This document shows positions 12,731-25,312 of a DNA stretch of 64,000 nucleotides, piece after piece (position 1 is the first letter of the stretch; each line of letters starts with the position of its first letter). The stretch is from Hevea brasiliensis. Lineage: Eukaryota > Streptophyta > Magnoliopsida > Malpighiales > Euphorbiaceae. Where the stretch lies: assembly GCF_030052815.1 (NCBI RefSeq), contig NC_079499.1:98924480-98988479 (forward strand). Direction: 5' to 3'. A program made the position numbers and the translations under genes. The notes under the pieces are model-generated. The model was not told the DNA's origin and made no database searches. It saw only the letters and a program-made list of their open reading frames with translations.

Positions 12731-13189
12731 CCAACTTAGCCTTCTGATTAACATTAAGCTTGTGGGTCATTGCCTCAAGGTCTATTCCGGGCATATCTGA
12801 GGGCTTCCATGTGAACGCTTCAGCATTGTCTCAAATCAAGCTTTTGACCACATCTTTTTTCTCTTTAGATAAGTTGGCATTGAGGTAGAATAGTTTCTTG
12901 AGATCTGTTCCATTTTTGTATAGGGGGGAGGTTTTGAGTGGTTCTGTTCACTAAGTTCTTTATTCCTTTTCCTCATCTCATACTTCTAGCACTTTTGTTT
13001 TGACATCCTCCTCTTCGTCAGCTCCTATTGTAGCCAAGTAGTTTGAGCTTTTTCCTATCTCCTTTTTACTATGGCAATTCCTTGCTCTATTCAAAATTTC
13101 ATCATAAGAAACATGTGCTGGTGGCTACCTCAAAGTCATATAGCACTGGTCGCTTGAGGATTGCATTGTATAACATGGGTAGTTTGACA

Positions 13190-13400
13190 ACTAAAAATGT
13201 CACGTACTACATATAAGCTAGAAGGGCCTGCCCCGGGATTAAAGGTAGTTGGATCTTTCCCTCCATAAGAATAGGAGCTCTTCCTATTCCTTTAATAAGG
13301 GCTTGGCTTCTAGTCAAGTGCTCATCATTAATATTCATTAGTTAGAAAACTTGGTACAGCAGGAGGTTGACTTTGCTGCCATTGTCAATTAACACCTTTT
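13190..13400 (-). pseudogene. Gypsy aspartic protease relic
   Basis: The minus strand reads VLIDNGSKVNLLLYQVF, the retroviral-type protease active-site region in Tat elements (usually DNGSS). It is followed by a stop, and later by GRAPILMEGKIQLPL. It is flanked by the gag zinc-knuckle region on the right and RT on the left. Confidence 0.7.
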
Positions 13401-13639
13401 GCACCTCAAAATTATGGATTATTACTTCGATGACTAGGGCATCCTCATGGGGTGTTTCCATTCCCAATCATCCTTAGAGGAAAATGTCATCACTGCACTT
13501 GGTTCCCAATTGACTTGCATCATTTCTAGCTCCCTGGTTCCTTACAAAGCCTTCCTCTTTCGTCCCTTCTTTTTATAAGTCAATGGTCCCCCTACTATCA
13601 TGTGTATGGTTCTGCACCCATCATTTATGGCCATGGGCT

Positions 13640-14368
13640 AAGCTTTTCTCTTTCCCTTTTCTTCTCTTTTAGTTGAGACTTCCTCTCTTCTGACAAACCT
13701 TTTTAGGTGCCCCTTCTTGATTAGCCATTCTATCTCCCAAATTAATTAGTAGCAGTAATTGGTATCATGTCTGTTAAACCTGTGAAAGAGGTAGTAATTG
13801 GTTTGGTCTCAGTCTTGAGGCTTTAATTTCATTTCTTTAAGCCATTTCATGAATTCTTGATCCCACATGGTCGTCAGTACTTCAGCCCTTATAACATTTA
13901 GAGGGGTCACCTTAGTCAAATATGGGAACCCATATCTCCTACTCTGATCCTTGGGTATCTGATGGTGCACCAAAGCTTCTCTGCTTTTGTCGAGTTTTCT
14001 GTGGGAGTGAACAATATTCGAGTTCTTTTTATGCTCCCTATAGCGTCTTTCCTATTCTTTTTTTGTGAATCTACTAGCGGCTAGAGCATCATCTTGGCGA
14101 ATATATTTCTCAACTCTCTGCATTAATTTAACCAAGGTTGTTAGGGTTTCCTGCTCAAGCTTCTAAAGAATTTCAATGAGATAGTTCCTTTTTGCATAGC
14201 TTTTACTGCCCTAGACTTATTGAGATCAGGTATTTACAAAGCTTTGAAATTGAACCAGGCTACATACTCCCTTAACGTTATGTCTCTTCTTTGTTTGATA
14301 ATTTCCAAATTGCTAATTTTGTGCAGAGCTAGCATGCTGGCTGTAAACCTGCCCATAAATGCATTAGC
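13640..14368 (-). pseudogene. Gypsy gag, C-terminal part
   Basis: It includes HDTNYCYQLIWEIEWLIKKG, the segment after the zinc knuckle in Tat gags, and upstream helical gag sequence. It ends abruptly at 14368, where solo LTR sequence (TGTAACATCC) begins. Its N-terminal continuation resumes beyond 21712. Confidence 0.72.
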
Positions 14369-16235
14369 TGTAACATCCTCATTTTCGTAGTCCATATGTC
14401 CCACTGTTCCAACGGCTAATGTTTACCCCAGAAAGTCAGAATGTTTGGAACTACACTGTAATGACAATGAGGAAGTATAAAATAATGAAATATAAAATAA
14501 TGAAATATGTGATGAGAAAAATTAAGAAAAAATAAAAGAGATAAAATGTGACTAAGTTAAACGAGCCGAACCCGCAGCGATGGGTGATCGCACCGGGAAG
14601 TTACGGTGAGGACTGTTGACTAGCCTTGGACCGCGGGGAACTCAGGAAAATATTTTCGAGACATAATTAAAAGTCTAATGAGGTATAATTGACATTGAAA
14701 ATGTCAAAGAAAAATTAATAAGTTAGTATAAATAAAAAACGAAAATTAAAGAAATTGGCGGTACAATAAGTAAATCAGTGTTACCGAAAAAGTCCGAATT
14801 TAACCCAAAGAAGGGCATTTTGGTCATTTAACACCTAGTGTGGACTTTTGACTTAAATGTCCATGAAAAATAAGTGGTATTAAATTTAGAAATTCCCATG
14901 GAAAATTAGAAATCATATATATAGAATAATTAAGGAAAATTAAAGGGGTGTAATTAGAATTTATTAAAGTTAATTATTATAATGTTTAAAGTTAATTAGT
15001 GGAGCACTAAGTAGGATTTAATGGGATATTAAAAGGGCCATAGTGGATAGATTTCTCCACTTAAAGTCATCTTCAACCTTCATTTCTTCTTCTTGACGAA
15101 TTGTTCCACTCCCACGAAACTCCATTGCCACACCTTGCATGGAGCTTCACTCTACCATGATCAAGCCATAGTTCCTTCAAAAGTTCATCATTAAACTTAG
15201 TCTACACACCATGGGAAAGCTTTAGGCAGCAAGAAAAAGAGAAAATTTCAAGGTTTAGCAAGCTCCAAACAAAGGAACAAAGGTTAGTGCTTAATCTTTC
15301 CATTTTCCTTTAATAATCCTTGTGTTAAGCTTTGGGTAAGTTGAATTGCTAAGAAAAATTGAGGAAATGATGAGTATTGGTGAACCTTAGTTTTGGCAGC
15401 CATGAAAATGCATGGTTAGTGACTTGTTCTTATATTTAATGCATGGGAATTAAGATTGATTAACTCAAATGGAAGTTGTAGTAGGTTAATGTTCAAGTAT
15501 GTGCATGTTAGTGCTTGAATTAAGGGTTTGAAATGGGACCTTAATGCTTTGGCAAACTGCCATGTTTGGCAGCCTATAATATCATGAATTTGTTTGTGTG
15601 AATATGAAGTTTATTAATGAAATATGATAGTGTTAAATTGTGGGCAGCATGTGTAGTTGATATTGAGGTATGAGTACATGGAAGTGTATGTGTAATATTT
15701 TGAGGTATATTGAATTTTGGTAGAAGTGAATGTTGAACTTGAATGGTGTATTGTGTGCATTGAGCACTTGAGTGTTCTGCCCAAAATGCTTGCTAAAATT
15801 GTGTACAATATATATAGAAGTTCCATGATTAAATGTTGAAGTATTGGGAGGAGGAGGATTGTCAAAATTGGAAGTGTAATGTTCATATGCAGGTTGTGTA
15901 TGTTGGCAGCACCTAAATTAGGTCATAAGTGTAAAACTGTGAACCCAATTGGTATGAGGCCAATGGAGGGTGAAACTAGACACCAAATAGGCTAACTTTC
16001 ATGTAGAAATGTTGCCAAAATTCTGCCTAGAAATTGACCTTAAAAATGACCAAATCCGGAATGGCAACCTTGCAACCCAGATTTTTGACCATATGAACAG
16101 TAGTCATTAGGATGAACATAACTCACTCAAAACAGATCTAATTGACCTAAAATTTTTACCATGGATAGCTTAGACATAGAGCTACAATTCTTATGAAGAC
16201 ACCAAAGCCCAGAAATGGCCAAAACCAAGTCAAAT

Positions 16236-16681
16236 AGCTTGCACAAGTTTGGGTACCAAAATTGCCAAAACTAAAAGTGACCTAAAATTGACCAAATTTT
16301 GTACTAAAGGTGCAATCTGTCCAGCTTTAGTAAATGGATCATATCTTGGTCTATACAACTCAAAATGACCTGAAATTTTTTCCAGAGTGCAATAAGATAT
16401 AGAGCTACAATTATTATTAAGACACCAAAGCCCAGAAATGACCAGAACCAAGTCAAATAGCTTGCATAAGTTCAGGTACCAAAACTGCCAGAACTAAAAG
16501 TGACCTAAAATTGACCAAATTTTGCACTAAAGGTGCAATCTGTCCAGCTTTAGTAAATTGACCATATCTTGGTCTATACAACTCAGAATGACCTGAAATT
16601 TTGCCCAGAGTGCAATAAGACATAGAGCTACAATTTTGCTTCTTTGACCAGAAGTTAAAAACCAAGAGAAATAGGACTTTA
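16236..16681. repeat. Tandem duplication, 223-bp unit, inside solo LTR A
   Basis: Two near-identical units begin at 16236 and 16459 (AGCTTGCA...AAGT...GGTACCAAAA and onwards), and a partial third lies at about 16130-16235 (ATAGAGCTACAATTCTTATG...). They produce two parallel minus-strand open frames (73 and 70 aa) that are artefacts of the repeat, not genes. Confidence 0.82.
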
Positions 16682-17717
16682 AGCTAGACCAATCTAGCAC
16701 ACAAAAATTGAGAATTTGACATTTACATACAATGATGCTTGAAGCAATTTGGCAATGAATGCCAACTTGTAAAAATGGTAAATTACACTATATTGGCAAC
16801 ATATTGAATTACGAATTGTGAAATGTTGATACTAGAATCAACTTATGCATGATGTATGAAATGGTCAACATTTTCATTGACCAGTGAATTGTATAATGAC
16901 CAGTAAACCCTAAAAATAAATATTTAATCTTGTAATATGCCCTAGTTTGCCTAGTTGACTAGTTTGGATAGGTTGGCATGCCAATAGGATTCTAACAGCT
17001 GTTCTGTAAATGACTTTACGTCATATTGTATTTTATGGCTTATTATGCCATACTATGATTTCATTAGCCTATGGCTATACAGATTGTGTTATTATACTCG
17101 GCTTAATGCCTGATTGATTATATGGCTTTTTAGCCACACTGTTTGCACACCGGGAGATACTTTGTGACCGATGGTGTGACGGCCCAAAGTACTAGGTACC
17201 CAATGCTAGTATATCCATTTATCCAGTCTGGTCAGTGTATAGGCTACATGGGCAGTCAATTAAAACATTATTCAATTCAGGCAGCTAAGTTAAGTTAAGT
17301 ATAATGAAATTTTAGTACAATTAAATTAAGTATTCAATGAATGAGTAAAAGAGATTAGCAAAAGAAATATAACAAAAATATAAATTGCAGAACCGTAGAG
17401 ACTTGAAATACAATACAATTAGAATAATTTATATACTGGGTAGTATTACTGAAAAGTTATAAACTAAGAACTTCCAAAGAGGAACAAACTAGTATATAAG
17501 ATCGTTGATACTAGAAATACTATAACAAATTAAATTGATTCCTGAGTATCTGATTTATGATTTATTTCTTTCTTTATTTGTATATATTATTTCTTGTTAT
17601 ACTATTGCACCACTAAGCAAAAATGCTTAGCGCGATGGAATTGCTTCCTCACGCAGTACTGAAGGCAAAACCAGTAGACTATCGACTGAGATTTTTGAGA
17701 GTCCAGATCTGTAGAAG

Positions 17718-20700
17718 TGTAACACCCTCACTGTAGCAATTCCATACATTCTACTGTTCCGGTGACCAGTGTCGGTCTAGACAGCTAGAACGTCTAGAAA
17801 AATATTTAGACTAGAGTGAGGAGTCATAAATAACTCAAATAAGTGTAAGAAAAATTAAGAAAAAATTTTAAAAATAAAAATACAATCAAGTTAAATGAGC
17901 CAGTGCCCTAGCGATGGGTGACCATACAGGGAAGTATCGGTAAAGATAGGTACCGACCCCAGACCCGTGAGAAAATTCATGAAATAATTTTTGGGACTCC
18001 AGAGAAGAGTCATTGAGGTTTCTATGGCATTAGAATGCCAAGAAAATGTTTAAAAAAATTTTTCAATCGGTACAGACAATTTTAGTCTGTTAAGCCAAAC
18101 GGAGGGCATTTTGGTCATTTCATCTTCGGAAGATGATTTTTGGCCAACTTGTCCAGTTAAATAAATAATTATTATAATCTAAAATATGAATAAATATTGC
18201 TACAAATTAAATTGAAATTAAGTAGAAAAGAAAAGAAAAGAAAATGAAATTTAATTAGGATTATGACATCATGCACATGTAAGCATGATGTAATAAAAAT
18301 TTGTTAGCCAATCACTATTCAACAAGCATTCATAAAAAAGGTTAAAATGAGATAAAAAAAAAAAAAACCCCAAAAATCACTCATCTTCTTCCATTTTCTA
18401 GAGTTGGTCGAACCATTCCCTAAAGAAAGCTCCATAGCTTCTTCTTTTTTTCAAGCTTTATTTCTCTTAATTTCTTCCATAAATCTTCATACAACCTTCA
18501 CAAAAAATTCATTTCTAGTCTTGGGAAAGCTATTGGTATTTACAAAGAGAAGAAATATTGAAGTTTTGGAGAGCTTAAATTGATCTCAAAGAGGTTAGTG
18601 CACTAATTTATTTCTATTTCTTTTCTAAGTATGACAAGCTTGCTAAATTAAGTTAGATTGATATAAAATTAAAAGAAATTTGTAGGGATAGAAAATTTCT
18701 AAATTTCAGCAACCATTATATGAGTTGTGGTTTGATGGTTTTGAGGAAATTATTTGTGTTTATTAGTGATATTGATGAGTAATTGTGATGAACAAATTGA
18801 TTGGCATGTGTTTACATGAATTGAAGAATTGTGAGTTAGGGTTTTTGACCTAACTTTGAGGAAATTGATGTGTGTCTTGAAATGGATGATGTTGAGATGA
18901 TTTAATGACCATTAGAAGTGCTATATATGTTAAATGAAGTTTGTGGAGTTGGGAGAATTGAGTTTGGGAGTGTTGATTTTTATGCAGGAAAATCGGACCT
19001 TTGAGTCCAGTGCATTGTTTGAGTTATAACTGGAGTTGTGTTGCTCCAATTGGTGTGAGGCCAATTGGAGATGAAACCTAGGACAAAATGCCCCATTTTT
19101 CATGAGGAAACCATGCCAAAATTCTATCCATAAGTTGACCAATTTACTGTCCCAATTCGGATGTCCAGACCTTGAACCCAGAAAATTGACCAAATGAACA
19201 GTACATGTTCATTTGACCATAACTTCTTCTAGACAAGTCTAAATGATCTGAATTTTAACCAGTAGAAAGATTAGACCTAGGACTACAACTTTCATTGAGA
19301 ACACCAAGCCCAGAAATGCCTCTAACCAAATGAAATTGTTGACTCAAATCGGGACACCAAACTGACCTGCACTATTCTGCCCAGAATTTTCTGGACAAAA
19401 GCTCACCCGACCAGTTTTGGCAAAATGGCCATAACTTGGTCTATAAAAATCCAAATGCAATGAAAGCAATGGCAAAAGTTTTATAAGACATAGATATAGA
19501 ATATTGATCTTTTAACCAAAACCCAGAAACCTAAGGAACTAGGTCAATTGACTAGGTTAAGTTAACATATAAATTCTGGAAATTTTCAAAAGAACCATTT
19601 GACCTCAGAACACACATTTAGCTATATCTCCTACTAGAAAACTCCAATTAGGTTGGGCCATACAGATCTGGAACCCTAAGAAACAGGGCTCCAACTTTTT
19701 TTTAGACTTGGTCCCCAAATTATGAACATAAGAACCATAAAATGGGAGTCAAAGTTTTTGATCTAAACATGAGTCCTGGTAGAACAGGGTACATGAGTCC
19801 AGGCTAGTGATTTGGCCATAATTAATTCTACAGAACTTGAAAAATTGTAATAAAAATTTCTGAGTGACTATAAGATATAGAGAAACAAATACTATGAAGA
19901 AAGTGTGGCCAAACAGTGGCCACATCCTAGTCAATCTGCTATGTAAAAACAGTGCACCAAATCTGGACGTAAAGAAAAGTCCATAAAACAATTAGGCATA
20001 GGACATGAAATGAATTAGAATAAATTGTTAAGCATAAAAATAACATGAATTAATGAAATTATAATTACTTAATAATATTATTCTGCCCAAAGTACACCTA
20101 AACTCATTTATATAGCTTGGATTGATTGGTATACCAATTAGGGACTACATATTGCAGTACTACCCATAGGGATAATCATTGACAAACAACATATGTCTAA
20201 GATGATTATTCTACTGGCTTTATGCCTGCCCGATGGCCATAGTGCCAATTTTTATTATTAATGGCTTATGCCTGTTCGCTGGCCTTGTGCCTGATATGAC
20301 CGTTGTATACTTGATAGACATACGGCTGTCTAATTTGTATACACCCGTGTATCCAGTCTTTATAGTCTGTCATAGATTACTTGGACATAGAAATAAGTAG
20401 AAATCCTTAATTGAAATAAATACATGAGAATATTATTAAGGTGAACTTCATTGAATTAAACATAAGATACATGATAAAAAGACTCCGATTAATTTATTTT
20501 GTCCAAAGTTCTATAAGCATGTAAAAGACCTAGAAATTCATAAAATTTTATATTTCCTTATAAGAATACACGTAGAATAATTATTTTAGTTATTTGTTTA
20601 TTTTTATTTCAATATATGCACCACTAAGCATTATGCTTAGCGCGTTGGTTCTTACCACGCGTAGGTACAGGAGAGCCACACCAGCAGCAGCAGTAGAGCC

Positions 20701-21113
20701 TAGACAGAACTTGAGCAGATCTTCTACAGTGTAGATTGTCACCTCACAGTTCTTTTTGGTAGGGCTCATGTATAGTTAGATTTTGTATTTTGGTTATTAT
20801 ATGTAATAAATCAGATGGAGATATGCAACTAAATTTTGGATTGTATATAAAATTGTATATTATTGTGAGTAATGTTATATGAATAAAATGCAGGTTTATT
20901 TTATTTGAAAATTTTATGAGTAATGTTATGATATGGTACATGAACGATTAACATGAGAAATGATGTGACAGAATGGGATAAAAAAAAAATTTCTACACAT
21001 AATATAATATAAATGAATTAATATTGTACATGACAAGACAGAATAGGATGCTCGGGCACCGAATGTAGCATACTTTGCTCGGCTACACTATAGACCGGGT
21101 AAGGGGTGTTACA
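17718..21113 (+). mobile_element. Solo LTR B (3396 bp) nested in solo LTR A
   Basis: Termini are TGTAACACCC and AAGGGGTGTTACA, with a perfect 5-bp target duplication AGAAG at 17713-17717 and 21114-21118. It is related to A: both carry a GCGATGGGTGA segment near the left end (14577 and 17913), a CACCACTAAGC...GCTTAGCGCG block near the right end (20618-20645 in B), and a CTTTGCTCGGCTACACTATAG-type end. It has no open reading frame of note. It inserted after A, giving the order Gypsy, then A, then B. Confidence 0.78.
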
Positions 21114-21712
21114 AGAAGTATCAGAAGAGTTCAAGATTGTCACCTCCTCAGCAATGCATGTAAATAGGGCTCATTTTAAGCATGTTTTCTAATATGTACA
21201 TTATAATTACTGCTTATATTGTAATGTGAATTAGTAACTATAATTTTATTTGTATATCCTATACTTGATAAATTTATGTACTTAATTGGCAAATTATATA
21301 AGTTAATGAAATATAAGAATTCTGATATTTGAATTGATTATCTAATCATAATGATTCTGAATGAGATTGAATTTGAGAAATTTTGAGACTGAATCTGAGT
21401 TTGAGAAACTGATGAGAATGCTTTGAGATAATCTGAGTTATGAATTTGAGCATATATTGAAATTATTTTTGGCAGGTTCAGAAGAACTGTTAGTCCAAAT
21501 TACAACTGGTACTCTGTCGGATTATCATTAAAATTTTTGAATTTTCTAAATTAGTCAGATTTTGATAAACAGTAAAAATAGCCTAAACCTCAGATAAAGT
21601 TTTTGAATAAGTAAATCAAGAACTATAATGAAATCAGATAAGATTAGGTGCTCCGGCACTCCGTGTGACACGCCTTGCTCGGCTACACTGTAGATGGGTG
21701 AGAGGTGTTACA

Positions 21713-22660
21713 TTATCTAAATCAGGAAAAGATTTAATTGTTCCCTATTCATGATTATAGAGCCAGGTCTAAGTCAAGTTGGTCAGAAACACTTTGCACA
21801 GCAATGCATCTAAATGGGTCTGTAGCTCCATGAATGTTTTATAGTTAATAACATGGTCTCTAGGGTTTTTAGCACCATCATAGGGAGTCATGGTGGGCAT
21901 CATAAATTTCTTAGGGATAACTTCTTACAGAATCTCAATCGAGAAAGGGGACGTGGTTTTCAAGTGCTTGTTGTTGGGCCTTACTTTGGTTCTAAATTTC
22001 GCTCGTACTTGCTTGAGTAGCTTCTATATCTTTTCATCAACATTGCCATCTCCAACTGTGCCTCTTCTAGCTACTCCTGTAATTCTTACTCGTGGAAGCT
22101 GTGAGATCCACTTGCACTTCTTCTTCTTCTCTTATATTATAGATGTCTTCCATGAGCTAGTGGGATCTGTTAAAGAAGTAGTAACCCTTTCACGACTTCC
22201 ATCTTGAACAATTTGATTCAGGACAGTTTGGCTTCTTATTCTTACTAGCAGCTCCTTACTTTCTCCCATTTATCTTCTATGCCTACTTTGCCTAGGTAAG
22301 GCATTGACATAATCAGCTTCTTTTAGTGGTGCCCATACATCAAATGTTGATACGTAAGGAGGGATTAGTCCTCTTTATTGCATTGTTTGATTCAACCAGA
22401 TGTTCATCTGAGATATCTAAAGAAACATTATCTGAAGACCATTGTTGGTAGGTGTGGGAAGAGTCAAATTGGAGGTGGACGTCACATTAGCATTATTGAT
22501 AGAGAGGGTCCCAAATAAGCAAGCCTAAAAACTTGGAATGGTAAATAGATGTTGGGATGGAAGGGGAGGATCTACTGGGTTGGCATTCTATTTTGCCGTC
22601 ATTTGGTTAGGGAAAGGGTTCTCTTGGTCTACCATGTGGATCTCAATAGGTAAGTAGTGG
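21713..22660 (-). pseudogene. Gypsy gag, N-terminal part
   Basis: It continues the gag fragment at 13.64-14.37 kb. Minus-strand pieces include a TPYDGAKNPRDHVINYK-like gag block (about 21.90-21.83 kb) and, upstream, GLIPPYVSTFDVWAPLKEAD and TTSLTDPTSSW. Stops and frameshifts are frequent. Confidence 0.65.
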
Positions 22661-22721
22661 TTGGGGTTTTGTTTTTAGGAACTTTAGCAAAGCTTGTTTC
22701 ATTCCCATAGACGGTGCTAGT

Positions 22722-23640
22722 TGATGATTAAGAAAAGGATGGTCTAATGAAATTGTAACAAGTGTATAAAGGGGTAAGGTTAGCTGATTTCATGAATACA
22801 AGGGAGATACAACTACCTTTATACTGAGGGCTTTAATCTTAGAGAGTATGCCTCAGTGGGAGTAGGACTATCCCTCTCTCTATCTAAGGTCCCTCTAGGG
22901 TGGAGGTTCCTTTATTTATAGAATTGGGTATCCAATGCCAACTCGACACTTGTAAAGGGTGCACAAATGGGCTGTCTTAATCACTAATGATTACATCAAG
23001 GTCGAATCAAGATCACTCTGACAATCTCTGGCTATGATAGGAAGAATGGGTTGGTCAGTTGGGACTTATGAGTGGTTCATACGACTAGTTTCCCCTTAGG
23101 AGTGAGGGACTTTTGGACCCCTTCTTAGGGATACTCTCTAACCTAAACTAGTCAATGGATGCATGAGATACTTAGATCTTTATCAAACCTTTATGCTTAT
23201 ATTTCCCTAAGCCATAATTACTATTTTCCTAGTCTTAATTTAACCATTATTTGGTCATTTATTCATCCGGGTGTTAGTGGCTAATTGGGTCAGGTTTTTC
23301 TTACTTGTGGGTTCATGGCATTACTAATATCTATAGTGACTGAACTAGTGACTCTTTCAACGTTCCATTAAGCGATTTGACTGGTTCTCGTAGGGTAAGA
23401 GGGAGTGGGTATCCCATTCAATCCTAGTGTTTTGACTGAATTGCCCCAAGACGACTTCGTTATGATATCGTTTAAGTGTTTAAGCTTAAAAGTTACCAGG
23501 CTAACCTCTTTTGTATCTGTGTGGCACATTAGAGGTTCGAGGCTATTGGTGCAAGGGTTCAAGGAGTTCTCTCTCTTGAATGAATAGGTACTTTTTACGC
23601 TTTGGTCTTCAGAGTCATATGTATATCTGGACATAGTAAT
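22722..23640 (-). repeat. 5' LTR and primer-site leader of the Gypsy element
   Basis: On the minus strand CTATAAATAAAGGAACC (about 22925-22909) is a good LTR TATA box. The LTR ends ...TTCTTAATCATCA at about 22722 and is followed by ACTAGCACCGTCTATGGGAA (22721-22702), a variant of the GGCGCCGTCTGTGGGAA leader of plant Tat-type elements. The upstream (right) limit is not defined; Copia sequence starts at about 23690. Confidence 0.6.
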
Positions 23641-24820
23641 AGGGCATGTGTCCTTTATCTGGAGGCCTATTCTAATTATAGTGTATCACTAGTAAAGAAA
23701 TTTTAAGAAAGAGCTCATAAATGTCTATTTTTAGGTTATCCAAGCACTTAAAAAGGGTACAAATTATTAGATTTGCAAACTGATAAAATATTTTGTTAAT
23801 AGAGATGTCTTGTTTTTTTAGCATATTTTCCCTTTTGATAAGTCTATTCATCATGATTCTAATCAGTCCACTTCCTATTCTTTCTCATTCTGATATTCTA
23901 ACCTCATTTGCCACTCTTCTAATTAATGGTCCTAGTCCTTTGTCCCATCCTATTTCCAGTCCCATTTCACCACAATCCCTATCCTCTAAATTTCATTCTT
24001 CATCTTTGCCTTCCACTCAAATTGCTACACCAAATTCTCATCATTCCACACCTGTTCCTCAACTTAGAAAGAGTATTAGAGTTCACTAGAAACCTTCATG
24101 GCTACGAGATTTTATATGTAATTCATTCTCTCATATTGCTATTTCAACTGCAGTCTCTACTAATACAGGTATACCCTTATATATTTTTGCTTTTACCTAC
24201 TCTACTTACCTTAATTTAGTGTCTAAAATTCAAAAGCCTATAAACTACATTTAGGTTGTAAGAAACCCAAATCGGGTAGAGGCCATGGATAAAGAATTGT
24301 AGGCCTTCAAACAAAATGGTACCTAGGAACTCTGTTCATTACCTAAAGGGAAGAAGGCTATTGGTTCTAACTGGGTTTTCAAGGTTAAATACAAGCCAAA
24401 TGGGGAAGTTGAGAGGTATAAGGCCCGTTTGGTGGCAAAAGGGTATAATCAGATAAAGGGATTGGATTTCAAGGAGAGATTTTCTCCTAAAGCCAAAATT
24501 ATGACTATGAGAATCTTTATTTCTTTAGCAATTATGTATCAATGGCCAATTTTTCAATTGGTATCAAAAATGCTTTTTTACATGGTTATCTAGATGAAGA
24601 AGTCTTTATGAAGCCTCTAGATGGTTATACGAAAGCACTACAAGTTCAATTTTGCTTGTTAAAGAGATCTCTTTATTGGCTTAGACAAGCCTTAAGGCAA
24701 TGGAATCTTGAGTTCACTACTTTCTTACTATAACACCCCTACTCTAACCACTAAAGGAATTATCCGCTTTGGCCCACTCCATCCTGAGTCTCACGGTTTT
24801 GTCCCATAGATGGAATGGAG

Positions 24821-24884
24821 AACTTCCCAGGAGGTCACCCATCCTAGGATTTCTCTCAAGCGAGCATGCTTAACCCCGGAGTTC
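24821..24884 (-). promoter_or_regulatory. 5S rRNA-derived segment in left Cassandra LTR
   Basis: The minus strand reads GGGGTTAAGCATGCT, then GAGAG, then CCTAGGATGGGTGACCTCCT and GGGAAGTT. This tracks the plant 5S rRNA internal promoter region (A box AGTTAAGCGTGCT; C-box side GGATGGGTGACC). In Cassandra this can recruit RNA polymerase III machinery. Confidence 0.82.
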
Positions 24885-25248
24885 TTCCAACTCTCCAAGC
24901 CATTCCACCAAAAGGCGCCTCTAGTGATTAATTTCCCCCATTTCAATGTATGATTTGATTCATTCCTGTGTCTCGTATTTCACTACCCTAGGTAGCCTCG
25001 CTATCCTAGAAGCCTACCTGGAGTTTACTCACTTATGCCACTCCCTGGCCTCATTGGACTGCTTTCGCTGGTTGGGTCATCATAGGCCCACCAGCTTCCG
25101 CCTGGTTCGTCCTCAAACTACACATCTACTAGAGGGGGTCTGGTTCTGATATCATCTGTAACGCCCCTGCTCTAACCACTAGAGGAATTGTCCGCTTTGG
25201 CCCACCCCATCCTGAGCCTCACGGTTTTATCCCGTAGGTGGAATGGAG

Positions 25249-25312
25249 AACTTCCCAGGAGGTCACCCATCCTAGGATTTCTCTCAAGTAAGCACGCTTA
25301 ACCCTGGAGTTC
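25249..25312 (-). promoter_or_regulatory. 5S rRNA-derived segment in right Cassandra LTR
   Basis: Same 5S-like block as in the left LTR, reading GGGTTAAGCGTGCTTAC at the A-box side, slightly closer to true 5S here than in the left copy, and CCTAGGATGGGTGACCTCCT. Confidence 0.82.

Larger units (their letters stand above)
14369..21712 (+). mobile_element. Solo LTR A (Tekay/Del-like chromovirus), itself interrupted
   Basis: It begins TGTAACATCC at 14369 and ends GAGAGGTGTTACA at 21712. Flanks are TTAGC and TTATC, a 5-bp target duplication with one mismatch. Without the inserted copy B it is about 3.9 kb. There is no coding potential and no second LTR. An A/T-rich end region contains CACCACTAAGC and GCTTAGCGCG near 17610-17635, typical of long Tekay LTRs. 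It sits inside the gag of the Gypsy element, which resumes on both sides. The solo-LTR reading (recombination between two LTRs) fits termini, length and duplication; the lineage name is inferred. Confidence 0.68.
9730..23640 (-). mobile_element. Tat-like Gypsy retrotransposon, minus strand, degenerate and split by nested solo LTRs
   Basis: Read right to left: 5' LTR (about 23.6-22.72 kb), primer-site leader, gag N-terminal part (22.66-21.71 kb), a 7.34-kb foreign insertion (21712-14369), gag C-terminal part and zinc knuckle (14.37-13.64 kb), protease, reverse transcriptase with RNase H, a second RNase H, integrase. The second RNase H between RT/RNH and integrase is characteristic of the plant Tat lineage. 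Every domain carries stops or frameshifts, so the copy is dead. The 3' LTR was not identified; 5.74-9.7 kb may include its 3' tail. Confidence 0.83.

Noticed and set aside
16230..16665. Two similar 70-73 aa minus-strand frames in tandem
   Set aside because: They arise from the 223-bp tandem duplication in an LTR; similarity reflects DNA repeats, not a gene pair.
24821..25312. 5S rRNA-like sequences considered as 5S rRNA genes
   Set aside because: Only the internal promoter half resembles 5S, both copies sit at equivalent places in LTRs of a TRIM with target duplication, and the rest of the 5S sequence is missing.
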